DNA from: an uncultured Spartobacteria bacterium
GTDB lineage: Bacteria; Verrucomicrobiota; Verrucomicrobiia; Chthoniobacterales; Terrimicrobiaceae
NCBI GenBank assembly: GCA_937960895.1
Contig: CALCJD010000045.1
Coordinates: forward strand, 1-64,000
Length of the DNA: 64,000 bases
Direction: 5' to 3'
Positions 16,504 to 25,477 of the stretch are shown piece by piece (position 1 is the first letter of the stretch; the number at the start of each line of letters is the position of its first letter). Both the position numbers and the translations under genes were made by a program. Below the pieces are notes generated by a model. That model was given only the letters and a program-made list of their open reading frames with translations, had not been told where the DNA came from and searched no databases.

Positions 16504-19500
16504 ATCAGATTCCGCGCTTTTTCATCGACCGTCCCATCTTCGCGGCGGTGGTGGCGATCCTGACCGTCTTTGTCGGACTGATTGCCATGACGGCGCTCCC
16601 CGTCGCGCAGTATCCGAACATCACCCCGCCCACGGTTGCGGTGACGGCGTCCTATCCCGGCGCCAACGCCGAGACCATCGCCAGCACGGTGGCCGCCCCG
16701 CTCGAGCAGCAGATCAACGGGGTGGACAACATGCTCTACATTTCGTCCACGTCGACCTCGGACGGACAGCTCACCATCACGGTGACCTTCAAGCCGGGCA
16801 CCGATCCCGACACCGCGCAGATGCTCGTGCAAAACCGCGTGCAGGCCGCGCTGCCCAAGCTGCCGGAAACCGTGCGGGAAAACGGCGTGGTGGTCCGCAA
16901 GCGCTCGCCCGATTTCACCATGGCGGTGAGCATCGTCTCGCCGGACAACAGCCGCGACGACCTTTACCTCTCCAACTTCGCCTACCTGCAGATCAGCGAC
17001 TACCTGGCGCGTCTGCCGGGCATCGGGGACATCCAGTTTTTCGGGGCGCGCGAGTATGCGATGCGCATCTGGCTGAATCCGGAAAAGATCGCCGCGCTGG
17101 GAATGACCCCGGGCGATGTGGTGACCGCGCTGCGCGAGCAGAACGTGCAGATTCCCGCCGGCAATGTGGGCGGCCAGCCCGCGCCTCCCGGACTGGATTA
17201 TCAAATGACCGTCACCACCCAGGGCCGCCTGGAGGACGTGGGTCAGTTTGAGGAGATTGTCATCAAGACCGGCGAAAACGGCCAGGTCGTGCGGGTGAAG
17301 GATGTCGCGCGCGTGGAGCTGGGGGCGAAGGACTACACGGTGATTTCGCGCCTCGACGGAAAACCGGCCATCAACATCGGCATCTTCCAGGCGCCGGGCT
17401 CGAATGCCCTGGAGGTGTCCCGGAGCGTGCGCGCGGAAATGGAGCGTCTCAAGGAACGGTTCCCGCCGGGGGTGGATTACCGGATCATCTACGACACGAC
17501 CATGTTCGTGAAGGAGGCCATCGCCTCCGTGGTGCACACCATCTTCGAGGCCTTCCTGCTGGTGGTGGTCGTGGTCCTCGTCTTCCTGCAGACCTGGCGC
17601 TCCACGCTGATCCCCATCCTCGCCGTGCCGGTGTCCCTGATCGGCACGCTGGCCGTTCTCCTGGCCTTCGGCTTCTCGCTCAACCTGCTGACCCTGCTCG
17701 GCCTCGTGCTGGCCATCGGCATCGTCGTCGACGACGCCATCGTGGTGGTCGAGGCGGTCGAACATCACATGGCCCACGGACTGGAACGCCGCGAGGCCAC
17801 CCTCAGGGCGATGGACGAGGTGTCGGGACCGATCGTGGCCATTTCGCTCGTGCTGTCCTCGGTGTTCATTCCCACGGCGTTCATCCCCGGCATCACGGGG
17901 TCGTTTTACCGGCAGTTCGCGCTCACCATCGCGTTTTCCACCATCCTCTCGATGGTGAATTCGCTGACCCTCAGCCCCGCGCTTTGCGCCCAGTTTTTGC
18001 AGTCGCCGCGGGAGAAAAAGGACATCCTGGGGCGCTTTCTCGAGGGCGCATTCGGTTGGTTTTTCCGCATCTTCAACCGCTCATTCGAGGCGGCGCAAAA
18101 CGGCTACCTGTCCCTGCTCCGCCGCTGCATCCGCTGGAAGGTCGCTTCCCTGGCGGTTTATGTGGCCCTGCTGGCCCTGACCGTCTTCCTCTTCCGGAAG
18201 GTGCCCACCGGATTCATTCCCGAGGTGGACCAGGGTGTGATGTTCGTAAATGTGGAACTGCCCGAAGGTGCCTCCATCGAACGCACCACGGCGGTGATGA
18301 ACCGGGTCGAGGAAATCCTGCAAAAGACCCCCGGCATCACCAACACCATCAACCGGATCGGCAGCTCCAGCGTCACCCAGGCCACCGCGCCCAACACCGG
18401 CACCGTCATTTGCGTCTTCGAACCCTTCGAGGAACGGAAGGACGATCCGAAAAAATCCCTCACCGGCATCCTCCGGCATGTGGGGGCGGAATTCGCCAAA
18501 ATCAAGGAGGCCCGCGTGCTGGCCTTTCCCGCACCCGCCGTGCGCGGACTGAGCACCACCGGCGGCGTCAAGATGATGGTGCAGGATCGCGCCGGGGGCA
18601 GTCCGACGGAACTCGAAAAAGCCGTCGCCAAGGTCATCCAGGCCGGGGCGTCCGTCCCCGACTGGAGCCGCCTCTACAGCCTCTACCGGGCCAACACCCC
18701 GCAGATCTACGCCGACATCAACCGCATCCAGGCCAAGAGCCAGGGCGTGGACATCGGCGCCATCTCGCAGGCCCTGCAGTTTTACCTGGGTTCCATCTAC
18801 GTCAACGACCTCACCCTCTACGGAAAACCGTTTCAGGTCACCGCCCAGGCCGACGGCAACTTCCGCGCCCGGGCGGAGGACATCCTGAAACTGCGCACCC
18901 GGAATGCCTCAGGCGAGATGGTCCCGTTGGGGGCGCTCATGGACGTGAAGGAAATCTCCGCGCCATCCCGCGTGATCCGCTACAACCTTTTTCCGGCCGC
19001 CGACCTCAACGCCAATCCCGCCCCCGGCTACAGCAGCGGCCAGGTCATCGAGGAACTCGCCGCCCTCGCGAAGGAAAATCTGCCGTCGACGTATGGGTTT
19101 GAATGGACCGAAACCGCCCTGCAGGAAATCACCGCCGGCAACAGCGCCGCCTTTGTCTTTCCGATCTGCGTGTTTTTTGTCTTCCTTGTCCTCGCCGCCC
19201 TCTACGAAAGCTGGTCCCTGCCGCTGGCCATCATCCTCATCGTGCCCCTCTGCGTGCTCTCCGCCCTGGTCGGCATCCTCGTGAGCGGGGGGGACAACAA
19301 CATTTTCACCCAGATCGGCTTTGTGGTGCTCATCGGCCTCGCCGCCAAAAACTCCATCCTCATCGTGGAATTCGCCAAGCTGATCGAGGACCGCGACGGC
19401 AAGCCCCCCCTCGAAGCCGCCATCGAGGCCAGCCGAATCCGGCTGCGCCCCATCCTCATGACCGCCTTCGCCTTCATCCTCGGCGTCGTCCCGCTCGTCC

Positions 19501-19682
19501 TGGCCACCGGCGCCGGATACGAACTCCGCCGCGCCATGGGCGTGGCCGTGTTTGCCGGCATGCTCGGAGTCACCTTCGCCGGCCTCCTGCTCACCCCGGT
19601 GTTTTATGTGGTCATCCGAAACCTCACGGACCGCAAACTCCCGAAAACCCCCACCCACCGCCCCGCGGTTCCCGCCGCTTGA
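16500..19682 (+). CDS. RND multidrug efflux permease (AcrB/MexB, HAE-1 type), system 1
   Basis: A 1060-residue inner-membrane proton-drug antiporter of the HAE-1 group. It starts with FFIDRPIFAAVVAILTVFVG (TM1). The proton-relay residues are present: D411-D412 in TM4 (VVDDAIVVVEAVE) and K950 in TM10 (GLAAKNSILIVEF). There are two large periplasmic loops (about residues 30-340 and 560-870) and twelve predicted TM helices. Length and order match AcrB (1049). It is translationally coupled to the adaptor by ATGA and presumably controlled by the divergent TetR. Substrates cannot be read from the sequence. Confidence 0.96.
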   Translation: MNQIPRFFIDRPIFAAVVAILTVFVGLIAMTALPVAQYPNITPPTVAVTASYPGANAETIASTVAAPLEQQINGVDNMLYISSTSTSDGQLTITVTFKPGTDPDTAQMLVQNRVQAALPKLPETVRENGVVVRKRSPDFTMAVSIVSPDNSRDDLYLSNFAYLQISDYLARLPGIGDIQFFGAREYAMRIWLNPEKIAALGMTPGDVVTALREQNVQIPAGNVGGQPAPPGLDYQMTVTTQGRLEDVGQFEEIVIKTGENGQVVRVKDVARVELGAKDYTVISRLDGKPAINIGIFQAPGSNALEVSRSVRAEMERLKERFPPGVDYRIIYDTTMFVKEAIASVVHTIFEAFLLVVVVVLVFLQTWRSTLIPILAVPVSLIGTLAVLLAFGFSLNLLTLLGLVLAIGIVVDDAIVVVEAVEHHMAHGLERREATLRAMDEVSGPIVAISLVLSSVFIPTAFIPGITGSFYRQFALTIAFSTILSMVNSLTLSPALCAQFLQSPREKKDILGRFLEGAFGWFFRIFNRSFEAAQNGYLSLLRRCIRWKVASLAVYVALLALTVFLFRKVPTGFIPEVDQGVMFVNVELPEGASIERTTAVMNRVEEILQKTPGITNTINRIGSSSVTQATAPNTGTVICVFEPFEERKDDPKKSLTGILRHVGAEFAKIKEARVLAFPAPAVRGLSTTGGVKMMVQDRAGGSPTELEKAVAKVIQAGASVPDWSRLYSLYRANTPQIYADINRIQAKSQGVDIGAISQALQFYLGSIYVNDLTLYGKPFQVTAQADGNFRARAEDILKLRTRNASGEMVPLGALMDVKEISAPSRVIRYNLFPAADLNANPAPGYSSGQVIEELAALAKENLPSTYGFEWTETALQEITAGNSAAFVFPICVFFVFLVLAALYESWSLPLAIILIVPLCVLSALVGILVSGGDNNIFTQIGFVVLIGLAAKNSILIVEFAKLIEDRDGKPPLEAAIEASRIRLRPILMTAFAFILGVVPLVLATGAGYELRRAMGVAVFAGMLGVTFAGLLLTPVFYVVIRNLTDRKLPKTPTHRPAVPAA

Positions 19683-19734
19683 AAGCCCCGGCTCGACGCC
19701 CCCTTCGGACCTCAAAAGGCGCGCAGAAAAGCCC

Positions 19735-19762
19735 TTGCAAACAAAAAGTGACGAATTACGTT
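19735..19762 (+). promoter_or_regulatory. Probable promoter of the second tetR gene
   Basis: TTGCAA (19735-19740), a 16-base spacer and TACGTT (19757-19762) make a plausible sigma-70-like promoter. Its spacer and -10 lie within the palindromic operator at 19744-19775, as expected for autorepression. The -10 match is only moderate. Confidence 0.45.
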
Positions 19763-19775
19763 ATTCGTCACTTTT
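19744..19775. promoter_or_regulatory. Long perfect operator palindrome upstream of tetR of RND operon 2
   Basis: AAAAGTGACGAAT (19744-19756) and ATTCGTCACTTTT (19763-19775) are perfect 13-bp inverted arms around a 6-base centre. The palindrome ends 3 bases before the tetR ATG. The likely role is as a TetR autoregulatory operator, inferred from position and symmetry. Confidence 0.85.
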
Positions 19776-19778
19776 ACC

Positions 19779-20369
19779 ATGTCCAACCGACGCCCGACTC
19801 GAGAAGAAACCCGTCAGCGCATCCTGCAGAAGGCGGGGGAGTTGTTTCGCCAGTATGGCTTTGGCAAAACGACGGTGGCGGACATTGCGGGGGAGTTGGG
19901 GATGTCCACGGCCAACGTCTACAAGTTTTTTCCGTCGCGAAACGCCATCGTGGAGGCCTGTGCGGAGCGCAATTTTGCGACGATCAGGCGGGAGGTGTCC
20001 CGCATTGTGGAGTTGGACCGTCCGGCCATGGCCCGCATCGAGGCCTGCATCCTGAGCATTTACCGCTTCCACAAGGAACTCCTGCAGAACGAGCGGCAGA
20101 TTTTCAAACTCGTCGCCTCCGCGATCGAGGAGGGCTGGAGCTGCATCGAGGAATTCGATCTATTCATGCGGGAAACCCTGGAAAAGCTGGTGGCCCAGGG
20201 CATCGACCGCGGGGAATTTCATCCGACCGATCCGAAGGAGACGGCCGGCGCGTTGCTGGATTGCCTGAGCATTGCGCTGCATCCGCACATCCGCAATGCC
20301 GTGGTGCATGACGGCAGCGAGGAACGGGTCCGCGCCCAGCTGCGGCTCCTTTCCAAGGCGCTGACCTGA
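19779..20369 (+). CDS. TetR family regulator of RND operon 2
   Basis: A 196-residue TetR protein. The DNA-binding domain is residues about 8-58: TRQRILQKAGELFRQYGFGKTT, then VADIAGELGMSTANVYKFFPSRNAIVEA as the helix-turn-helix and following helix. The C-terminal part resembles the TetR_C group often found next to AcrAB/MexAB pumps. It begins 3 bases after a 32-bp perfect palindrome and reads towards an adaptor-pump pair 70 bases downstream. It therefore probably represses itself and that operon. Unlike system 1, the regulator lies on the same strand as the pump genes. Confidence 0.92.
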   Translation: MSNRRPTREETRQRILQKAGELFRQYGFGKTTVADIAGELGMSTANVYKFFPSRNAIVEACAERNFATIRREVSRIVELDRPAMARIEACILSIYRFHKELLQNERQIFKLVASAIEEGWSCIEEFDLFMRETLEKLVAQGIDRGEFHPTDPKETAGALLDCLSIALHPHIRNAVVHDGSEERVRAQLRLLSKALT

Positions 20370-20439
20370 ACCCTTTTCGACCCTTGGGGTGACGCAATCA
20401 CGGATCCTCACTCCTCACCAAATTTCAAAACCTGCATTC

Positions 20440-21591
20440 ATGAGACTGTTTCAAATTTCCTCACTTTTCGTTTTGGGTGTACTTTTGGGGGGCTGCGGCC
20501 GGAAGGCGCCTCCGGCTCCTCCGGCCCGTCCCCCACAGGACGTCGGTGTGGTGACGCTGGCACCGGAGAGGGTGGAAATTGTCACCGAACTGCCGGGCCG
20601 GACCGCCGCCTACCGGGTGGCGGAGGTGCGCCCGCAGGTGAGCGGGATCATTTTGAAGCGCAATTTTGAGGAAGGGGGCGAGGTCAAGGAAGGGGAGCCT
20701 CTTTATCAAATCGATCCCGCACGCTATCAGGCCGAGTACGACAGTGCGCAGGCGGCGGTGGCCCGGGCGGAGGCGGCGGCCGAGGTGGCCCGTCTTCTTT
20801 CCCAGCGCCGGCAAAAGCTGATGGCGACGAGTGTGATCAGCAAGCAGGACTACGACGACACCCAGGCGGCGCTCAAGCAGGCGGAGGCGGACGTGGCCGC
20901 CGCGAAGGCCGCCCTGGAGGCGGCCCGCATCAACCTGCTTTACACCAAGGTGCTCTCCCCGATCTCTGGCCGGATCGGACGGTCCAATGTGACCGAGGGC
21001 GCGCTGGTGACGAGCGGCCAGCCGGAACCCCTGGCCACCGTGCACCAACTGGATCCCATTTACGTCGACGTCACCCAGTCCAGCGCGCAGCTCCTGAAAC
21101 TCCGCCGGAAGCTGGCCAACGGCGAGCTCAAGGATGTCCAGGAGGCTTCCGCGCGGCTCATCCTGGAGGACGGCACGGTGTACCCCGAGGTGGGCAAGCT
21201 GCAGTTCTCCGAGGTGAGTGTGGATCAGGGCACGGGGTCCGTCACCCTGCGCGCCGTGTTTCCCAATCCCGAACAGGCCCTGCTGCCCGGCATGTTTGTC
21301 CGGGCCCTGGTGGCGGAGGGGATCAACGAGGAGGCCCTGCTTGTGCCGCAACGCGGGGTGACACGCAATGCCCGTGGAGAACCCACCGCCCTCGTGGTGG
21401 GACCGGACAATCGCGTGGAGCTGCGGGTTCTCAAAACCGACCGCGCCATCGGCGACAAGTGGCTGGTCACGGAGGGACTCAAGGCCGGCGACCGGGTGAT
21501 CGTCGAGGGTCTGCAAAAGACCGGCCCGGGCACCCAGGTTCATCCCTCGGAGATTGCTCCGGAGAAGTCGGACAACGCGGAGGTTCAGTAA
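20440..21591 (+). CDS. RND efflux periplasmic adaptor lipoprotein (AcrA type), system 2
   Basis: A 383-residue membrane-fusion lipoprotein with lipobox LLGGC (Cys19) after MRLFQISSLFVLGV, then a Pro/Ala-rich linker. The barrel-sandwich halves (EVRPQVSGIILKRNFEEGGEVKEGEPLYQIDP and YTKVLSPISGRIGRSNVTEGALV) flank an Ala/Gln-rich coiled-coil hairpin (about 95-155). The sequence is closer to AcrA/MexA than the other two adaptors here (LDPIYVDVTQSSAQLLKLR is characteristic). The ATG at 20440 is chosen because the signal peptide starts there; the frame is open 17 codons upstream. The pump gene starts 3 bases after the stop. Confidence 0.94.
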   Translation: MRLFQISSLFVLGVLLGGCGRKAPPAPPARPPQDVGVVTLAPERVEIVTELPGRTAAYRVAEVRPQVSGIILKRNFEEGGEVKEGEPLYQIDPARYQAEYDSAQAAVARAEAAAEVARLLSQRRQKLMATSVISKQDYDDTQAALKQAEADVAAAKAALEAARINLLYTKVLSPISGRIGRSNVTEGALVTSGQPEPLATVHQLDPIYVDVTQSSAQLLKLRRKLANGELKDVQEASARLILEDGTVYPEVGKLQFSEVSVDQGTGSVTLRAVFPNPEQALLPGMFVRALVAEGINEEALLVPQRGVTRNARGEPTALVVGPDNRVELRVLKTDRAIGDKWLVTEGLKAGDRVIVEGLQKTGPGTQVHPSEIAPEKSDNAEVQ

Positions 21592-21594
21592 TCC

Positions 21595-24500
21595 ATGGCC
21601 CGCTTTTTTATTGATCGGCCCGTTTTCGCCTGGGTCATTGCCATCGGCATCATGCTGGCGGGACTGCTGGCGCTGACGCGCCTGCCCGTCGCACAGTACC
21701 CGAACATCGCGCCGCCGGCGATTTCCATCTCGGTGAACTATCCGGGCGCCTCGGCCGCCACGGTGCAGAGTTCGGTCGTCCAGGTGATCGAGCAGCAGAT
21801 GAACGGCATCGACAACCTGCTCTACTTCAGCTCGGAAAGCACGAAGGACGGCAGCATGACCATCACGCTGACCTTCGCGCAGGGTACGGATCCCGACGTC
21901 GCGCAGGTGCAGGTGCAGAACAAGCTCGCCCTCGCCACGCCGCTTCTGCCCCAGGAGGTGCAGCAGCAGGGCATCCGGGTGGCCAAGTCGACCCGCAACT
22001 TCCTGCTGGTGGTCGGCTTTGTGTCGAAGGACGGCAGCATGACCGACCAGGACATCGCCGACTACATCGTGTCGACGGTGCAGGATCCCGTGAGCCGCAC
22101 CCCGGGCGTGGGTGACTTCCAAGTGTTCGGCTCCCAGTACGCCATGCGCATCTGGCTGGATCCGGCCAAGCTCAACAAATACGCCCTCACCCCGGGCGAC
22201 GTGCGCGCCGCCATCGCGGCGCAGAACGTGCAGGTGGCCGCGGGCGAACTCGGCGGCCGGCCGGCCGTGGAGGGCCAGCAGCTCAACGCCTCGGTGATCG
22301 GCCCGTCCCGCCTGACTTCGCCGGAGGAATTCGGCAACATCCTGCTCAAGGTCAATCCCGACGGCGGCCAGGTCCGGCTGCGGGACGTCGCCCGCGTGGA
22401 ACTCGGCGGCGAGAACTACTCCATTTCGGCGAAATACAACAACATGCCCGCCTCGGGCATGGCCATCCGCCTCGCCTCCGGGGCCAATGCGCTGGACACG
22501 GTTCAGGCCGTCAAGGACACCATCGAACGCCTGCGCCCCACCATGCCGCCCGGACTGGAGGTCATCTATCCGCTGGATACCGCACCGTTCATCAAGATCT
22601 CCATTCACGAGGTCGTCAAAACCCTCTTCGAGGCCATCATCCTCGTGTTTTTCGTGATGTATCTGTTCCTGCAGAACTTCCGGGCGACGCTCATCCCCAC
22701 GATCGCGGTGCCGGTGGTGCTTCTGGGAACGTTCGGCATGCTGGCCGTGTTTGGATTTTCCATCAACACGCTGACCATGTTCGGCATGGTGCTGGCGATC
22801 GGTCTGCTGGTCGACGACGCCATCGTGGTCGTGGAAAACGTGGAGCGCGTCATGTCGGAGGAGGGCCTGTCGCCGCTGGAGGCGACGCGCAAATCGATGG
22901 ACCAGATCACCGGCGCGCTCATTGCCATCGGTCTGGTGCTTTCCGCGGTCTTTGTGCCGATGGCCTTCTTCGGCGGATCGACCGGCGTGATTTACCGGCA
23001 GTTCTCGATCACGATCGTGTCGGCCATGATGCTTTCGGTGGTGGTGGCCATCGTGCTCACCCCCACGCTTTGCGCCTCGCTGCTGAAGCCGGTCGAACGG
23101 GGCCACGGCCTGGCCAAAAAGGGCTTCTTCGGCTGGTTCAACCGACTGTTCGACCGCGGCACGCGGGCCTACGAAACCACGCTCCAGCACGTCCTGCGCC
23201 GCGCCGGACGTTATGCGGTCATCTACCTCGTCATCGTCGCCGCCATGGCCTACATCATGCAACGGCTGCCGAAGTCGTTCCTTCCGGAGGAGGACCAGGG
23301 ACGCATGTTCGCGCTGGTCACGCTGCCCCCCGGCAGCACGATTTCCAACACGGAAAAGGTGCTCGACAAGGTCCGCAATTTCTTCCTGGTCGACGAGGCC
23401 AGGAACGTCGAGGGCGTCTTCACCGTGGCCGGCTTCGGATTCGCCGGTCGCGGACAGAATGTCGGCATCGCCTTTGTGCGGATGAAGGACTGGGAGGAAC
23501 GTCCCGGCAAACAAAACCGCGTCGCCGCCATCGCCGAGCGTGCCATGGGGAAATTCATGGCCATCCGCGAAGCCATGGTGTTTCCCATCGCCCCGCCGGC
23601 GGTCATGGAGCTCGGCAATGCCAGCGGTTTCGACTTTCAGCTGATGGACGTCGGCAACGTCGGCCACGAAGCCCTCATGCAGGCGCGCAACCAGCTCCTG
23701 GGCATGGCGGCGCAAAGCGCCCTCCTCGCCGCCGTGCGTCCCAACGGACTCGATGACGAGCCGCAATACCTCATCGATATCGACCGCGAAAAGGCGAGCG
23801 CCCTCGGACTGACCATCTCGGACATCAACACGACCCTTTCCACGGCGTGGGGTTCGGCCTACGTGAACGACTTCGTGGATCGCGGACGGGTGAAGCGCGT
23901 TTTTGTGCAGGGTCAGCCCGACTCCCGCATGAAACCCGAGGATTTCGACAAATGGTATGTCCGAAACTCCTCCGGGCAGATGGTTCCCTTCAGCGCCTTC
24001 GCCACGGGGCGCTGGGTGTACGGATCGCCGCGGCTGGAGCGTTACAACGGCCGGCCGTCCATGCAGATCCAGGGTTCGGCGGCGCCCGGACTCAGTACCG
24101 GCACCGCCATGGAGGAAATGGAACGCCTCGCCGCACAGCTCCCGCCGGGGATCGGCTTCGAGTGGACCGGACTCTCCTATGAAGAACGGGCCGCGGGCGC
24201 CCAGGCCGGATCGCTCTACCTGATCTCACTCATCGTCGTCTTCCTCTGTCTGGCAGCCCTCTACGAAAGCTGGGCGGTGCCGTTTTCGGTCCTGCTGGCG
24301 GTCCCGCTCGGCGTGTTCGGCGCCGTCGCGGCAACCTGGGCGCGCGGACTGGCCAACGACGTGTTTTTGCAGGTCGGCATTCTGACCATCGTCGGCCTCT
24401 CGGCCAAAAACGCCATTCTCATCGTGGAATTCGCGAAGGCCAACTTTGACGCCGGACGGGATCTGCTCGAATCCACCATCAGCGCCGCCCGGCAGCGGTT

Positions 24501-24750
24501 GCGGCCGATTCTCATGACGTCCATGGCCTTCGGTCTCGGCGTGGTCCCGCTGGCCGTCTCCACCGGCGCGGGCTCCGGCGGTCAGAACGCCATCGGGACG
24601 GGGGTGATCGGCGGAACCGTCGCCGCCACCGTGCTCGGCGTCCTGCTCATCCCGCTGTTCTTTGTCCTCGTCCTGCGATTCTTCCGCACCAAACCCCGGC
24701 CCGCCAAATCGCCGGCCGCCGAACCGGCCGCCGCCCTCCACGGAGCCTGA
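21595..24750 (+). CDS. RND multidrug efflux permease (AcrB/MexB, HAE-1 type), system 2
   Basis: A 1051-residue HAE-1 pump, the closest of the three to classical AcrB in length and spacing. It starts MARFFIDRPVFAWVIAIGIM. The proton-relay residues D407-D408 (LVDDAIVVVENVERVM) match AcrB numbering exactly, and K938 lies in GLSAKNAILIVEF. The periplasmic loops contain GDFQVFGSQYAMRIWLDP and the LPKSFLPEEDQG segment typical of AcrB. It is the third gene of a tetR-adaptor-pump unit. A G+C-rich hairpin follows the stop, which suggests the transcript ends there. I see no outer-membrane factor gene. Confidence 0.97.
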   Translation: MARFFIDRPVFAWVIAIGIMLAGLLALTRLPVAQYPNIAPPAISISVNYPGASAATVQSSVVQVIEQQMNGIDNLLYFSSESTKDGSMTITLTFAQGTDPDVAQVQVQNKLALATPLLPQEVQQQGIRVAKSTRNFLLVVGFVSKDGSMTDQDIADYIVSTVQDPVSRTPGVGDFQVFGSQYAMRIWLDPAKLNKYALTPGDVRAAIAAQNVQVAAGELGGRPAVEGQQLNASVIGPSRLTSPEEFGNILLKVNPDGGQVRLRDVARVELGGENYSISAKYNNMPASGMAIRLASGANALDTVQAVKDTIERLRPTMPPGLEVIYPLDTAPFIKISIHEVVKTLFEAIILVFFVMYLFLQNFRATLIPTIAVPVVLLGTFGMLAVFGFSINTLTMFGMVLAIGLLVDDAIVVVENVERVMSEEGLSPLEATRKSMDQITGALIAIGLVLSAVFVPMAFFGGSTGVIYRQFSITIVSAMMLSVVVAIVLTPTLCASLLKPVERGHGLAKKGFFGWFNRLFDRGTRAYETTLQHVLRRAGRYAVIYLVIVAAMAYIMQRLPKSFLPEEDQGRMFALVTLPPGSTISNTEKVLDKVRNFFLVDEARNVEGVFTVAGFGFAGRGQNVGIAFVRMKDWEERPGKQNRVAAIAERAMGKFMAIREAMVFPIAPPAVMELGNASGFDFQLMDVGNVGHEALMQARNQLLGMAAQSALLAAVRPNGLDDEPQYLIDIDREKASALGLTISDINTTLSTAWGSAYVNDFVDRGRVKRVFVQGQPDSRMKPEDFDKWYVRNSSGQMVPFSAFATGRWVYGSPRLERYNGRPSMQIQGSAAPGLSTGTAMEEMERLAAQLPPGIGFEWTGLSYEERAAGAQAGSLYLISLIVVFLCLAALYESWAVPFSVLLAVPLGVFGAVAATWARGLANDVFLQVGILTIVGLSAKNAILIVEFAKANFDAGRDLLESTISAARQRLRPILMTSMAFGLGVVPLAVSTGAGSGGQNAIGTGVIGGTVAATVLGVLLIPLFFVLVLRFFRTKPRPAKSPAAEPAAALHGA

Positions 24751-24761
24751 ACCTCCCGCAA

Positions 24762-24789
24762 AGCCTCCCCCGCGTCAGAGGGGGAGGCT
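24762..24789 (+). terminator. Terminator hairpin after RND operon 2
   Basis: AGCCTCCCCC (24762-24771) and GGGGGAGGCT (24780-24789) form a perfect 10-bp stem with an 8-base loop, 11 bases after the pump stop codon. No T-run follows, so it may act as a Rho-assisted or 3'-end-protecting hairpin. Confidence 0.65.
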
Positions 24790-24885
24790 GCACCGGTCCC
24801 AAGGACGTCCGCCCTCCTGCATCCCAAAAACGGGCCCGCACGTCCTCCCCACGCAACAAATTGGTCCCAAATTATTTGTGACAAT

Positions 24886-24925
24886 TATAATCTGTTGCCT
24901 AATTACTTATTGACTTGACAATCAA
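24886..24925 (+). promoter_or_regulatory. Promoter and probable MarR operator of RND operon 3
   Basis: A perfect -10 hexamer TATAAT lies at 24886-24891 in a locally A+T-rich segment; the best -35 is TTGGTC at 24861-24866 with a long 19-base spacer. Just downstream, TTGA-CTTGACAA-TCAA (24910-24925) is an inverted repeat of the size bound by MarR dimers, between the likely start site and the MarR ATG at 24944. Confidence 0.5.
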
Positions 24926-24943
24926 CCTCCCTAATTTGCACGG

Positions 24944-25477
24944 ATGTCCCTTTTGATGGTGAAGGAATTTTCACGATATGAATGCCTGCGACAGGCGGCG
25001 GCGCGGATGCCGGACGCGAATCCCGGCGTTTGTGAGTTGTTCCTGAACATCCTGCGTACCGGCGACCTGGCGGCCCGGGCGGAGGCGGAGTTTCTTTCCC
25101 AGCACGGGTTGAATCAGGCCCGGATGATCATCCTGGTATTGCTGGACAACGCCGAGACGGGGAGCATGCGGTCCTCCGAGCTGGCGGCCAAAGCAAATGT
25201 GAGTCGCGCCACCATGACCGGCCTGCTGGATACGCTGGAGAAAAACGGGCTGCTCAGCCGGGTTCCCGACCCGCACGACCGCCGGGCCTCGAATGTCAAA
25301 ATTTCCCCGAAGGGTGAAAAGCTGCTCCGCAAGGTTCAACCTCTCATTGCCCGCTGGGCGGAGGAGATCCTTTCGCCCCTGACCCGCGAGGAGCGGGAGG
25401 AACTGGTCCGTCTCCTGCGCAAAACCCAACACGCATTTCTCTCCCAGGGCACATCCAACCACGGTTCATCCTTATGA
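24944..25477 (+). CDS. MarR family regulator of RND operon 3
   Basis: A 177-residue winged-helix protein of the MarR family. The recognition region is SSELAAKANVSRATMTGLLDTLEKNGLLSRV (about 79-109), followed by the wing PDPHDRRASNVKISPKGEKLL. Helices at both ends would form the dimer interface. An alternative start is the ATG at 24956. A TATAAT box and an inverted repeat lie upstream. The 3' end overlaps the adaptor gene by ATGA, so regulator, adaptor and pump form one operon, a common autoregulated efflux arrangement. The effector is unknown. Confidence 0.92.
   Translation: MSLLMVKEFSRYECLRQAAARMPDANPGVCELFLNILRTGDLAARAEAEFLSQHGLNQARMIILVLLDNAETGSMRSSELAAKANVSRATMTGLLDTLEKNGLLSRVPDPHDRRASNVKISPKGEKLLRKVQPLIARWAEEILSPLTREEREELVRLLRKTQHAFLSQGTSNHGSSL

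Noticed and set aside
20461..23766. 1100-codon antisense frame over RND system 2
   Set aside because: The composition is His/Arg/Gly-rich as expected of a shadow frame, and the pump genes on the plus strand have full motifs.
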